NCBI GenBank assembly: GCA_028023455.1
Contig: JAQFVV010012575.1
Location: 295,517-359,516, forward strand
Origin: Epiperipatus broadwayi
Lineage: Eukaryota; Onychophora; Udeonychophora; Euonychophora; Peripatidae
Direction: 5' to 3'
Length of the DNA stretch: 64,000 nucleotides
Position numbers and translations under genes: made by a program. The notes under the pieces are model-generated. The model was not told where the DNA came from. It did no database searches and worked only from the letters and a program-made list of their open reading frames with translations. Position 1 is the first letter of the stretch. Each line of letters begins with the position of its first letter. Shown here piece by piece: positions 23,981-36,500 of the stretch.

Positions 23981-26410
23981 ATATAATTGATATATTAAAA
24001 AAATTCACATCTTACATATAAATGAATATACACACATACACATGTATAAGAAGAGACACATGTTTGTAGCATCCATCTTATTTACTTATGATGCAATAAT
24101 AAATATAAATGCAGTTTAACATTTTTTACCAGATAGCTAAAGATTTTAATTAAGCTGTGTATTATTTTTTCTAGTCAGTCAGCATATATTTAATTAATAA
24201 TCAGTAAATTATTGGTAAGATAAAACATAAAAGAAAAATTATAAAAATTGTTCCTAACTAGCATTTGTATTGCTTGATAAACTTTCTTCACTGTCTTTCA
24301 GAAAAAAAGAAAAACTAGAATAGCCTTTGCCTTGCTATGGACCATTTTATCTTTTTATTAAGAACACATGCATGCATTCACATAATATATATGTTATGTC
24401 AAAAATCTTTCCAATAGTTTCTAAAAAACATAATAAGAAAGGTAAGATTTTTAGCAGTCTTTTTAATTCTTATTTATTTTCCAGACAAAACGGATTAAAT
24501 ATCCATTCACCAGCTATTATAAGATAGTTAGCCCCAACAACTATGGACCTACTACCTATCAAGAAATTGTAAGCCTGATAAGAATCTGAAAAAGAATTCA
24601 AAATTACTTGATCTAAATTTAAATTCAGATCATTAAACATAACAGCTGCAAGTACACCTTGTACCTCAATGGTCTTTAATGTATACATCTTTAATTTCAT
24701 ATAAAAAATATATCCCTGAAGATAAGGATTAGTCATAATTAAAGTTCATCTATCAAATCTGATATATTCTATACATAAATATACAAAAAGTTTATACTTG
24801 AAAAAAAAAAAAGTAAAACAACTTTTAAATATCTCACTGTGAGGAAAAAAAAAAGAACAGTAAAGTGGAAAACGTTACTGGAATAGGTTAAGATTTTTCT
24901 TCCTTAGAATAAAAATACAGCTATTTATTTTGACATGAATTTATTAATTATTACATATATAAGTGCAGGTATGAAAAAGCCTGTGCTGTAGAAAAAATTC
25001 ATATTTAATTATTTTAGTATAAATTTTTACAACTATTCAAGGACACATGGTGATAATTTTTATAGGTATAAATTCATCTTTGCTTTATAGTGTAAATAAT
25101 ATACTAAAATGAAACATTCATTTGTTTTTCTAATATAAAAAATCAAATGTAATAAGCACTTAATTAAATCCTAATTCTTTGATCATTATCAAAATTATTT
25201 ATTACACAATTTTATGAGAAGTTAACTTTATATAGTATTTAACATCAATCTAAATATAATTGAATAAGGTTAAAATTAAGTATGAATGCCATAGTTTTAA
25301 TTTATTCAGTTCTTTCCTAGGTGCCCTACAAGCAGTTCATATTTATAAATAGTATTATTACATTGTGACTGATTAGATTTCATGTTTTGTTCTTAATTTG
25401 TTACTGAATGTGAATTATTTATTTTTCTTTCATAGTATTAAATATTTAAAATGTTATTTTTTTTATTATCAATATCTTCAAATTTTTTTATATCGATGTT
25501 CATCATTGATTCTTCTGGTTAAAATATTGATTTTCATCGTCCCTACATCTTTTTCTGTGCCTGACTCAAAGCTTTGGCCTTTCAGCTTGTATGAGTCATT
25601 TTATATTCAACAACACCCATCTTCAGCCAACTAACATATTAGAAAAGTAAGAACAGATCTCTCTACTCTAGTAACATCTATCATGAGTTTTAATAATTCC
25701 CAGACTGACATTTGGCTTTTACTTTCATCAGTAAGATTTGAGATTCAAAGTTGGAATTGATGGAAGTATGCATCTAAAAGCCATTCTTAACTCCATTTCC
25801 AATTGCACTAAAACATCTAATATTTACTTATCATTTCAAATTATGGTAGATTACACTAGAATAAAAATCTGCTCTTAAATCCATCTACACAGTAATATAT
25901 AACTATGTCTCCAATATTTTCTAGATTTTTTATTTGTAAACATTTTTCTAAACCAATTATATGACATTAACAAAACATTGAGAGTTATATAAAATTATTG
26001 AGAATGTTCACTGAGAAGCAATTATAATTTTCATATAAAAAAATAGTAAGAAAATTAAATTTTATTTTCACTAGAAAATAGCTGCTGCTATTTTTACACG
26101 CCACACAAGCATCCTTGAAATTTATGATCAGATTTTAAAATTTTGTCTTTGATCATTATCAATTTTCTTCACAAAAAGACTAAATTAAGAATATAGTAGT
26201 AAGTTTTATTTTATTGATGTATTAATTTCTTAATTTTTAAATGAATTTGTAATACAAGTATATACAAACTACTGTATATAAATATCCATATTATTTATAT
26301 AAAAAATCATGCTAATTCATTATATTGTATACGATTTCAGATTTTCGTTATTATTCTTGTTGATTTCTCAGTGCATAAAATTTTTAAATTACAATGAATT
26401 CTATCTTTAG
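23981..26410. other. AT-rich stretch without a recognisable gene
   Basis: An 88-codon minus-strand frame at 24470-24736 has a less biased composition than its surroundings but no motif I recognise. The short word 'ccctacaagcagttc' near 25323 resembles the middle of the SINE head and may be a tiny fragment of one. Confidence 0.4.
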
Positions 26411-26656
26411 ATATACGTACATATGTTATACATAGAGCTTGCAAAACAAGCTTTTAATGAGCTTTGTAGAATATCCCCAACCTCAGACTGTTTTGGTTTT
26501 CAGTAGCAGAAAACAGTCTGAGGTTGGGGATATTCTACAAAGCTTGTTAAGAGCTTGTTTTGTGAGCTCTATATATAACATTTGTAAATACAAGCTTATT
26601 AAATTAGGTCATGTGACATCTGACTTGATTTTTTTTTTTTGTAATATACTTACATA
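26411..26656 (-). mobile_element. Family-B hairpin element with 13-bp target duplication
   Basis: The element is 26424-26643, between atatacgtacata (26411-26423) and atatacttacata (26644-26656), 12 of 13 identical. The arms pair almost perfectly through 'agaatatccccaacctcaga' on the left and its reverse complement near 26510-26540, with a loop of about 20 bases. The right-hand tail contains 'caagcttattaaattagg', 'tcatgtgac' and 'gacttgattt', then a T-run. The tail matches those at 17.8 and 35.1 kb. The 77-codon ORF across it is a by-product. Confidence 0.78.
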
Positions 26657-27271
26657 TATGGCTTTCTCATAGACAATGACGTCAATTATTTTCTCAAGAT
26701 GCCTTGTAAATCAAATATCTCATTTAAGAAACAAACAATTATAATTTTTTGACAAACATTTAATTCATTACTCTAGATTCATAATATACAATAAATATTA
26801 AAAATCCAATTAAAAAGGCAATTCTTAAAATTGAAAAAAAATAAAATAAATTAATGAATAAACATTTTATTAGACATATTAATACTTAAAATATTAATTT
26901 ATATGTAAGTAGACTATAATAACAATATTTCAGTTACCTTGTATTTTTTCAATGATTTTATAATTTAGAATCACCATTTTGAGTTTTTAACATTGGATAA
27001 AATTGATATTTCACTGAATCATGATTTATTAAGTAAAAGTGGATAAAAAATTAATCTAACATAATGTAAATTTAAAAATTTATTTTTGGTGTATATCATG
27101 TTCTGCTATTAATGTTTTTTGTTTTTGTAATTATTTAATCAATAAAATTTAAGTTTTTTTTGAAGCCTGTTAAGATTTTTATAAAAATCAATGGTCTGCC
27201 ATTTGTTTATTTATTTTACATAAGATTTGAAATACAGGCATTCTTATACCTGGAACTTAATTGTAAAAATA

Positions 27272-27620
27272 GGGGATTTGAACTCAAACTTTCAAGCAAC
27301 CTTCAACTATCCACACTATCTCGTACTACTGATACACATTATCAGATTTTCAATGGTATGGATGGCTGAAGAGTTGGAGTAGATTGAAGCCTGTCCATTA
27401 AAGTATAAAGATTTGCTATCTTAATATAAACTGAGCACTGATTATATATATGTGTGGAAGATGATAATCTGGATCAACTGAAGAGTGCTGGTTTAGCATG
27501 AAATACATATATTGGTGATTATTTATCTTTTTTACATGTGTGTGGACATGTGTATCAGTGGTATGAGATAGAGTGGATAAGTTGAAGGGTGCATGAATGT
27601 CTGAGTTCAAATTCCCTATA
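27272..27620. mobile_element. Family-C foldback repeat
   Basis: The left segment (gggatttgaactcaaact at 27274, 'tatccacactatctcgta' and 'actgatacacat') is the reverse complement of the right end ('gtatcagtggtatgagatag', 'gagttcaaattccc'). Between them lie 'gaagcctgtccattaaagta' and 'tgataatctgga', shared with 57.25-57.53 kb and in part with 0.64-0.78 kb. No clear target duplication was found. It is non-coding. Confidence 0.65.
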
Positions 27621-28422
27621 TTATTTTATGTAAATACAGTTTCACTAAAATAAAAAAGTTAGAACAAGAAATATATACTGTACACTCGATTGTTGTTTTA
27701 ATGATGTAAATAATTTTGAAAAATTAAAATTTCTATAGGTTTGAAAATATTAATTAGAAATTAATTAAATAAAAAATGTTTTCTGAGACATTATTAATTA
27801 ATGCACTTCGTCATTGTAATGTTCAAAGTTTGTTTTTAATAATATATTGATTTAAATTTGTATTTTTTGCTGATATTTTTTGTTCATGAACTAAAACTCC
27901 ATTATCATGGATATTTCAAAATTCCTGCTACACATAAATTATGAGGATATAGACTAAAAGTTAAGCAAATAAGTGGTATTTTTAAGTTATGTTTAGTATT
28001 TTTTGAAAATATAAAGTTGATTATTAATGCATGAAGTATGAAATAATTCCCTTCCTTTCATAGCTAAAATAGTATATATTTACAATAATAGCATTTTTGC
28101 TAATATAAAAAAAATTAAGATTTGTTTTGAATACTTAATTGTTGTCTATGATCAAAGATTGTTTTTGATTACCTATTATATTAAATGAAATTTATATTTT
28201 TTACATTTATGACAAAAGTCTTATCTTCAATGAATCACTAATTATAATATTGACTGTCCTGTAAAAGTATTAAATGAAAATAGGAAAAGAAAGTAATCAT
28301 GCTTTTAATTATTTTGGATTGCATTTTTGTTATTGTACAATATATTGCATAGAGTATAATCAAAGGTATTATTAATTATTGTATATAAAAAATAAACTAT
28401 GCTGTACTATACTCTTCTTTGG

Positions 28423-28634
28423 TATTTACATATTAGATCTGCTGCACTTTGTTTGTGATGGCAAAATGTCGTGTCTTTCTCCAATAGGGGGGATGGTGCT
28501 TGTAATGGCAGAACATCATAGTCGTGACTTTTTAATATGGCACTTTGCTATCACAAACACCCTCCCTTCTCAACTGGAGAAGGGTATGACATTCTGCTGT
28601 TGCTAACATGGGAAGCAGGTCTAATATGTAAATA
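28423..28634. mobile_element. Foldback/MITE-like element with about 20-bp terminal inverted repeats
   Basis: The left terminus 'tatttacatattagatctgc' and the right terminus 'gcaggtctaatatgtaaata' are reverse complements with one mismatch. Inside, 'gtttgtgatggcaaaatg' (28450) pairs with the reverse complement near 28541-28562. The interior is GC-richer than the flanks ('ccctcccttctcaactgg'). A 75-codon ORF crosses it without recognisable content. No reliable target duplication was seen, so the superfamily stays open. Confidence 0.6.
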
Positions 28635-28815
28635 TTTTTTTTGATGTCAATGTTGCTATTTTATTTTTCCACAGATGTTGTCGATTTCATGAATTCACTA
28701 TTCTTTGATGTCATTAGTTTTACTAAATAGCTGTCATTTAAAGAAAATGAGGAATATTTTTTTTTTTTTTTATAAAATTGACTTTTTAAAATTATTGTTA
28801 TAGGAAGTAGAGAGG

Positions 28816-29071
28816 AATATATATATATGATAAACAAAACAAGTTATAAATTTCGTAACTTGCTCTTAGCTTGCATTTTATGATCACTAGATGGAGCTTT
28901 ACCAATAGTTTCTGGTCTTCCTACTCTTTACTGAGGTGAGCCAACTAGCTCAAAACCATGGTCTAAAGGTTGGAGACAACGAAAGAGATATTGAATTCTA
29001 TCTCTCTCAGCAAACAAAAGCTTGTTAGGAGCTATTGGCAAAGCTCCATCTAGTGATCATATATATATATA
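28816..29071. mobile_element. Family-B-like hairpin, low-complexity flanks
   Basis: Arms around 28877-28910 ('atgatcactagatggagctt') and 29025-29060 ('aagctccatctagtgatcat') are nearly perfect reverse complements. The interior carries 'aaaccatggtc' as in the 43.5-kb element and 'aaaagcttgttaggagct' as in other family-B copies. Candidate 13-bp flanks are AT dinucleotide runs (28816-28828 and about 29059-29071), so the duplication cannot be separated from a microsatellite. Confidence 0.5.
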
Positions 29072-31028
29072 TTTAACATCTACATGGAGCTTCTGACAAA
29101 CTTAATCGATCAATTAAAGATTTATTTGGAAAAATGATGACATATAACTTTATTTTTTGGAAATGATACAAACATTTCCAAACACTCATTTACATTTTTT
29201 TATGAGAAATTATTTTCCACCATCTAAACATCTAAACATTTTTTATTTTAAAAATTGGCCATCTACAACTTTATTTAGTGGAAATGAAAGAAATATGCAT
29301 TTATGTTTTTTTGTGAAAAATGATCTTCCAAACAAGTAAACTTTTAATAATCTACATTTATTACTAATGGTAATGAAACAAAAAAAAAAAAAGCATATTC
29401 TGTCTATTTACAAAACGTTGTTTCTTAGCATTATTGCAATGGACTGAAGTTTTTCACCTCAAACCACATTTTATTATGAATTGTTACTCTCTTGACAATC
29501 CTGAATAAAACTGGCATTGTTTGTCCAAATTGTGGACATAAAATGTGATCTCATGGCTATTTGTGCAGATGTTTTGTGAGGGCAGGATGCCATAGTTTTG
29601 AAAATAGTGGCTGCATTATCCTTGATAATGGACAGTTCCCAAATTTTAATTTAATTTTAGAAAAAAAATACTATGTACATTTACTTGGCAAGAATTAAAG
29701 ATAGACAGTAAATCATGTGTACATGTTTCTTTCACCAGATGAACAATTACTCATGCCATCGTTCTTTTATAACATTACAGTGTAATTTTAAATCATAAAA
29801 TTAGCAGCAAAATTTTTTCCTCATCAGTATATTATCCAATATTCACTTACAAAACTAATTCATTTTCTTTTTGAAAGATTGTAATTAATTTGTAAAGCCC
29901 ATACTCGTTACCTAAGTAATACATATTAAGGCTATAATCTTAAGACTATGCACCTAAAATGCGACAGTAGGGACCTCTACAAAGCTAAACACAAGATTAA
30001 TGACTTTAAAAGACAAGAGATTGTAAATTTGTTCAATTTAGTCTTTATATACACACTTGTTTGTGCTGAAACTTTCATCACCACCAGGTTGTAAATCAGA
30101 CAACAATATTTTCATGTGTGAAGATTAAAATTACCATAACATTTTAAATGCAAGTTCTTCTGTAAACAGTAGTAGGTTTTAAATCTGCTTTTATAAGATT
30201 ATAGATTTAACAATGAACATTTAACAGAAATATTTTATATACTTTTATAAATCTTTTTTACACCTATGATGATGCAACAAAGTATCATTGAAAAACAAGC
30301 TCTTCATATTGAAATTATAGCATCTAGTATTTGTATTTTTGTCTGAAACACTTTAAGCTATAAGAATATTAATCAGATTATAATATTTATATGTGTAAAG
30401 ATTAAAAATATAACAATTTTCTAAATATATCTATAATTAATTAAAACTTGACTATAAACACCTAAAGATCTTTACAGATTTAGATGTTGGAAACTTAGCA
30501 AAAATATTTTGTAAAAACCTATTTAAAACATATGACTCTGAAAGAGAGCTTCAGTTAATCATGAATCCAATATTTGAGAATGTTAAAAAATTTATTAACA
30601 GAATTTGGTTGATTGTTCAAAACCAGAAATTACATATATAGGGCCCAATAATCATTAAAATATATGTTATCCACTAATTGCTATTTCATAAAATGTTATA
30701 AGGCTGATAGATATTAAGTTAGTTTCATGTATGAGCAAGGTGAAAAATGGTATAACGATTATTTTACTTTCTATTTGGCTATTTTATTTTACAGAATATG
30801 GTATGTTTGATTGGTTTATATATATATTCTCATAGATAAAAAAAGGAATTCGTAGTATTATTTCTGGGGAGCTTCCACATAATAAATCTATAATAGCTAA
30901 ATAGCTGACATTTCAGTACAATAACAAGTATTTTCCTTAGAGCTTCTTTCTCAAATCATAAAAATGTTTGTGATGAGATTTAAAATTGTTATTTTTTCCT
31001 TTTGTTACTTTCTCCTCATTCATAAATT
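29072..31028. other. AT-rich stretch without a recognisable gene
   Basis: No supported feature. The short direct words 'tggaaatgatacaa', 'gtggaaatgaaa' and 'gaaattattttccaccatct' near 29160-29330 suggest a diverged internal repeat of about 60-120 bases. Confidence 0.35.
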
Positions 31029-31540
31029 CTATTGATTGAGAAGTTTTAAAAATATTGTATCCTCCAATAGCTTTTTCCAAATATTGTTAATTTTCTTTAA
31101 TTCACACTTTTCATTTATGCTTGTAGACCTTTTAAAAATCTCTACAGCTTTCCTTAGCCGTCTCAAGTTATATTGTTCAATTTTTGCCAAAATATGTGTT
31201 TTATTAATTGTTGTCATGGTTTGTTAATTTAATGTATGAATAAATGGATGATAAATTATTTTTTTCTCTAACTGCTAAAATGTGTACTTCCTTTCTTATA
31301 TTTATTCTATGATTGATCTGTCCGATGTATGAATGTAAATAAACTTCACATGAAATTTCACATACATCATGAGACTCCAAAGGAATTTTATCTTTAGGGC
31401 TTGGAAACACTTTATTAATTTTTTCAAATGAAGTATAAATTGTGTGGCTATTATTTTTTTTAAAAATATTACCAATTTTATCAGTTACTCCCTTTATATG
31501 CAAATTAATATTAATTTTTGAAGTATCAAATTTTTTTACT
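31029..31540 (-). pseudogene. Penelope-like element fragment (GIY-YIG endonuclease end)
   Basis: Two overlapping minus-strand frames read together like the C-terminal part of an endonuclease-bearing Penelope-like retroelement. The upstream frame (31204-31503) has VTDKIGNIFKKNNSHTIY, then KDKIPLESHDVCEISCE and YIGQINHRINIRKEVHIL. These fit the 'YIKG.TDKIG...', 'KDK.PL...GVY.I.C' and 'YIGQT..R...R..EH' pattern of the GIY-YIG module. The downstream frame (31029-31217) gives THILAKIEQYNLRRLRKAVE, then IFKRSTSIN and NNIWKKLL, the usual end after the endonuclease. A frameshift near 31210, an insertion ahead of YIGQ and absence of the reverse transcriptase make it non-functional. It is cut off upstream near a TA-repeat at about 31540. 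Confidence 0.75.
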
Positions 31541-34500
31541 ATATATATATTGTGACCTTCCAGGTTGGCACCAGGAAGAAATGTGAGAAGGTCACATTTG
31601 TTCCAATAATAGCTAGAGATAATTATTTTGGAAAAATGAATTGTGATATAATTTACTATTTAAAATTATATTTTAAATAAAATTAAAACTTTAATTGGGT
31701 GCACCGGTTGATAAAATTTTTAGTTATATATGTCCAGTGGTGGGAGAGGAATATAGAAAAACATCAGGGAATGTTGGTATGAGAGCAAAATTAATAGGAA
31801 AGCTATAGTAGGAGTTATTCATTGTTTTTTTAAACTTATTATCTACTCCAATCCAAAATTTAACTTGTATATGTGAGTGTATATTCATTTACATCATCTT
31901 ACACTTTGTTCATCTTTTATACAATTACCCATAATATCCAAGTTGTAGTGGTAAAATTTACATGCAAAGCAAAACAGATACACACATATATAATTGATTA
32001 GAATGATTTTTTTTAATACTTTATTTATTAATTATGTATTATTTATAATCTTATATTTAAAATTGAAAAGGTTATTTGTTTGTTATTGGTTAACATTTGT
32101 TAATATTTAATATTTTTTTTGTTTTCTTTCGTTCCAATATTCTATTGTTAACATTTTATAAATAAAACAATTCTGGCATATTGCCAAGTTGATTATAAAA
32201 CAAAAAAAAAGAGGGCGTGAGAGAGCTTGGACAGGAGAGCTTGGACAAGAGAATTCCAAGGAAGAAGATATAAAAAAAAAGTTTAAAAAAATCGAATAAC
32301 TCTCTAAAAATATTAGAATAAGTGAAATAAACATTGTGAAGATTTGCTAATATTCTTGTGGATAATTTTTCTATCATACTACTTGAAATAATACTACCAT
32401 GGAAGGATAAATTTTTAAGGAACCAGCTCAAATTTTTTATCAACTGATGGCCTAGGTTTACTATATTCAAAAATGCCTGGATATTATCTAAGATGATTAA
32501 TTATAGTTTATTTTAAAGTATTACCATAAATAAATAATATCAGAATGATAAAATTATTAAAAATGAAGCTAACTAAAATTTTTTTATTAAACGCTATTGT
32601 CAGCCGCTTTATATGTGTTCTCAGATTTAAAAAATTTCTATTGATATTATACAAAATAAAGTTTAAAATGAAAGAATTTATCTATTTTAACCCTTACTAT
32701 CAGGAGGATAATTTATATACCAAATAACTTTGCTATTCACGCATATATAAAAAAATGAGTAATTTAAATGTATAACTTAACAATATTTAATGATTAATTA
32801 TCATAATGTATACAAGCAAGGATAAATCAATGATAATGGTTAATGAAAATTATATTAAGTATTTAAAACTAAAGGAATAAAGTCATAAACTTTACTAGGA
32901 TTGTTTCACCGAGTCGGAGATTTTATTTCTGGTGATTAATAAAATAATTCCAGTGCATGCTAATGTTGTTTATAATGTTTATTACGAGATTCTAAAATAT
33001 TAAAAAAAACTATTGCAGCTCTTAACAAATTACGCTTCAGTGGTAGGAGCAACATTTTTTTTTTTTAATGTTGTAATTCATTGCTATCGTTGAAATTGAT
33101 GTGTATATTTTCATTCAACTTTCAAATTTAAAAAAAAAAAACCTTAACATTTAATGATTGAATATTGATAGGTATTTCTTTTTATTGCTTATAATAGATG
33201 TATAATTTTTTTTTTTTAAAAAAAAAAGCCAATGTAACTTATTATTATTGTAATATGACAATTTATTATATTATATGATTTAGAAATCATATTATATATA
33301 ATCATATGTTCGGGTGTGTGCTCGCTGCTGTAAAATTATTTTTCCAAAATTGCATTTATTTTTACTTCAATTTTGTTGGTGCAACTTGTTAAAGAAATAA
33401 AGAATTAAAACCTTGTCTGTTTATACATTTGTTTATGTAGGAAGTACATTGAGTGTATTTGGATGTGGAAATGGTCGAAGGATGATTATATTACCTGGAT
33501 TCAGTTATACTCTCCTGATTATTTGCTTATTAAATCATGGGTGATTAGTGTATTTACTTATTTTGGAGCATATCACTGAAATAGTTGTATTTCTTTTACT
33601 TTTAAATGAAGTGGCAAAGGCCCCAGTTATTAATAATAAGTTGGCTAAGTCTGTAGTTTTTATGTCTTAAAGTTAGTGGATGTTAGACTAATGAGTTAAG
33701 TTTGAATTTGGAGATGTTATTTAACCCTCATGTATATAGAAGTGAATGTTTAGTTATTATTATTCCCCTCCCTTTGTTCATTTTTGTATAGTTAGTGTTA
33801 GATAATATATACTGATTATAACAGATAAGTGTTTTATAGATGTTTATAATATGTCTAAAAGATGATTGATTTGTTGCACCATTTGTTTTATAAATAAGCT
33901 AGTAAAAGTATGATTTATAAATGCATTATATTTGTAATGTTATAAAAGTGCACATACTCGAAAATATGGTTAATAAAGAAATATTGGAGAAAACCATTAT
34001 TAAAACTATTAATTATAAATAGTCATTAAATATAGTACATATCTTATCAATATATTATTTATGATCATCATTAATAATTCATCATTCAGTATAAATGAAA
34101 TATTAATTTAGGAAAATTTCAATTTGGCTAATGAAAAGATAAAACCATAGTAAAGCTGTCATTTAAATTTGTATAATAAATATTAATCAATTTTGGTATT
34201 ACTATAAGAGAAATGTGATAATTATTAGTGAGGTGTATAAAATAATATTTTTTTGTTTGTTGTTTTGTTTATAATAAATGTTTTGTTGAAATGATATCCC
34301 ATATGAGTTGTTTTATTATATATGTTCGATTGTCCATTTCCACACACACATATGGTCAACATAATATAGTTATAGAATATATAGATTTGCCAGTAGAAGT
34401 CAATTTATTTAATCTGTCTGGAGTTGATAAATCTCAATATTACAGTGCCAATAATATATTTCACTTTGCTTAGAATAGATGGTGATGTGGGCAAAAAGGT

Positions 34501-34951
34501 ACCCGATCCTCATCATTGTCTATACTGTAATAAATGTAAAAATTGTCAATTTTGCAACAGTTCTTATTATTGAATAGATGCTTAGAATATAATGAAATTA
34601 ACATTATGGATTGTTGTTTATGAATGTTTATATCCTCATTGATACTCAATATGACTACCATATCCTATAACCTCAACTGAGCTAAGTCATGGAGTAATAA
34701 CAGCATAAGAATTTATCAATATAAAGAAAAGCAATTTCAGTTATAAATTTATTCTATCTTGTATAGAATTGGCGCCTGGGTAATTATTTGTATATAAAGT
34801 AAAATAGATGAAGAATGCAGAGGTTACAATATATATATATTATTAAAAAGGGATTGCCTTGACAACAGTTTGAAATTGTTGATTGTTATTGATATTGGGA
34901 TTGTCTAAGTGTTGACTGGTTTTTAATGACATATATATAACAATAAAAAAT
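31541..34951. other. AT-rich stretch without a recognisable gene
   Basis: No RT-like frame was found upstream of the Penelope fragment. A short hairpin, 'gtgaccttcc' and 'gaaggtcac', sits at about 31551-31595. Overlapping minus-strand frames at 32107-32470 are hydrophobic and AT-driven. Nothing else is supported. Confidence 0.4.
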
Positions 34952-35033
34952 AAATATAATAGTAATTAATTATTATATATAGTCTTTTAATCCACAGAAG
35001 TACTTTTGGTTAATTTCTTAACCCTTCTCAAAT
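34952..35033 (+). repeat. Half copy of the TA-flanked MITE at 48.97 kb
   Basis: Words 'taattaattattatatatag', 'tcttttaatccacagaagta' and 'cttaaccctt' align, with about 80 % identity by eye, to the reverse complement of the right arm at 49.06-49.14 kb. The opposite arm is missing, so this is a solo arm, abutting the family-B composite that begins at 35079. Confidence 0.6.
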
Positions 35034-35065
35034 GCCATTAAATTTTAAAAAAAAACATATATATA

Positions 35066-35841
35066 CACACATATATATATTTGCAAGGAAATCAAGTCAT
35101 ATATCATGTGACTTAATTTAATAAGCTTTTATTACAAATGTTATATAATGAGCATTAATAGCTCTTAACAAGCATTTTAACAAGATTTTCTGAATATCCC
35201 TATCCCCAGATTAATTTCTATTTGTTGGCTGTCATCAATAAGATGCTAGGATATTCAGAAATTAGATCTAAAATACCAACTCAAGTCCAGCTTTTATCTA
35301 ATAGTTAATTATTAAGTAGAAAATCTGAAAATTTCAGACATCTATGTCTTCAAATCCAGCTATCTAACTTAAATAGCTTATAGCTAGAAAACAGTTTGGG
35401 GATAGGGATATTTGGAAAAGCTTGTTAAGAGGTATTAATGCTCATTATATAACATTTGTACTACAAGCTTATTAAATGAAGTCACATGATATATGACTTG
35501 ATTTCCTTGCAATTATAGTTTTGCTCTTGAGGCTTTGGCAATGTTATACTGTGAAAGATGTTAATATATGGGATATCTGAACTTAGTTCAGTCCCATATG
35601 GCTATTTAAGTTAGGTAGCTGAGTTTGAAGACATATAGATGTCTGAAAATTTCAGATTTTCTACTTAATAGTTAACTTTTAGATAAATGCTGGACTTCAG
35701 TTAGTATTTTTAGATCTAATATCTGAATATTCTAGAACCTCACTGATAACAGCCAACAGCTAGGAACTAATCTGGGGATAGGAATACTCAGAAGAGTTTG
35801 TTAATAGCTATTAATGCTCATTATATAACACACATACATAT
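35066..35841. mobile_element. Family-B composite foldback, about 750 bp
   Basis: The segment 35079-35511 is a long hairpin. Its arms carry 'ggaaatcaagtcatatatca', 'acttaatttaataagctttt' and 'gagcattaatagctcttaac'. A further unit continues from 35512 to 35828 and ends 'attaatgctcattatataa'. It shares 'gctgagtttgaagacatata', 'gtctgaaaatttcagatttt' and 'agatctaatatctgaatatt' with the first part and with the 43.5-kb element. Flanks cacacatatatat (35066-35078) and cacacatacatat (35829-35841) match at 12 of 13 positions but are low-complexity. Non-coding. Confidence 0.65.
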
Positions 35842-35859
35842 ATATTCTATCAGAATAAA

Positions 35860-36500
35860 TATGTGGCCCATGAAACAGTAGTCCTGGTTTAATATTGCCC
35901 ATGAATTGCAGTACCATTTGTAACAATTAAAATAAGAGTATGTTCTTTTATTGCCTTACAGATTTGAGAGCTATTTATAACAATAATTATAATAACCATG
36001 AGAAATGAAAACATTAATACGATCTGAATAAAAATATATTTCAATCAATAGTCACCATTTGTAACTGAATAAAAATATACTCTGAATTTGAATGCCATTT
36101 ATAACAAAATGAAATCATGTGTCATACTGTATTCTGAGTCATAACCTAATTATTGATCACCATTTGTAACAATAAAAATTTAAATCAAAGAATAATAATC
36201 TTAATTTATTAATGCCCGTGAATTGTAATATCATTTATAACAATGAAAATAATAAACTATGCTAAAGTGAATAGCAATCATAGAATAACAATCTAATACT
36301 TAAGTAAATAAAACAATGAGAATAATTTTTGTTGTAACTTCATGAATTCAAATAGCATTTAGAATGATGAGAAAACAAGCAAAATTATTATTTCAAAACA
36401 CCCTAAAATAAAGTTATTTCCAATAGATTAAAGATAAAGCAATAAAACTAAATATCACTATTATATAAACAACAGAATATGCCTTTTATATAAATTCTTT
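35860..36500 (+). repeat. Degenerate tandem repeat with 'ccatttgtaacaa' core
   Basis: Variants of 'accatttgtaacaata' recur near 35915, 35970, 36054, 36088, 36157 and 36232, with further weaker copies to about 36480. They are usually followed by 'aaaataa' words and preceded by 'aattg' or 'gaattgtaat'. Spacing varies between about 35 and 85 bases, so it is an old, eroded minisatellite rather than a clean array. Confidence 0.5.

Noticed and set aside
24470-24736. 88-codon minus-strand ORF with balanced composition
   Set aside because: No motif, no neighbours and no transcription signals; kept only as a remark.
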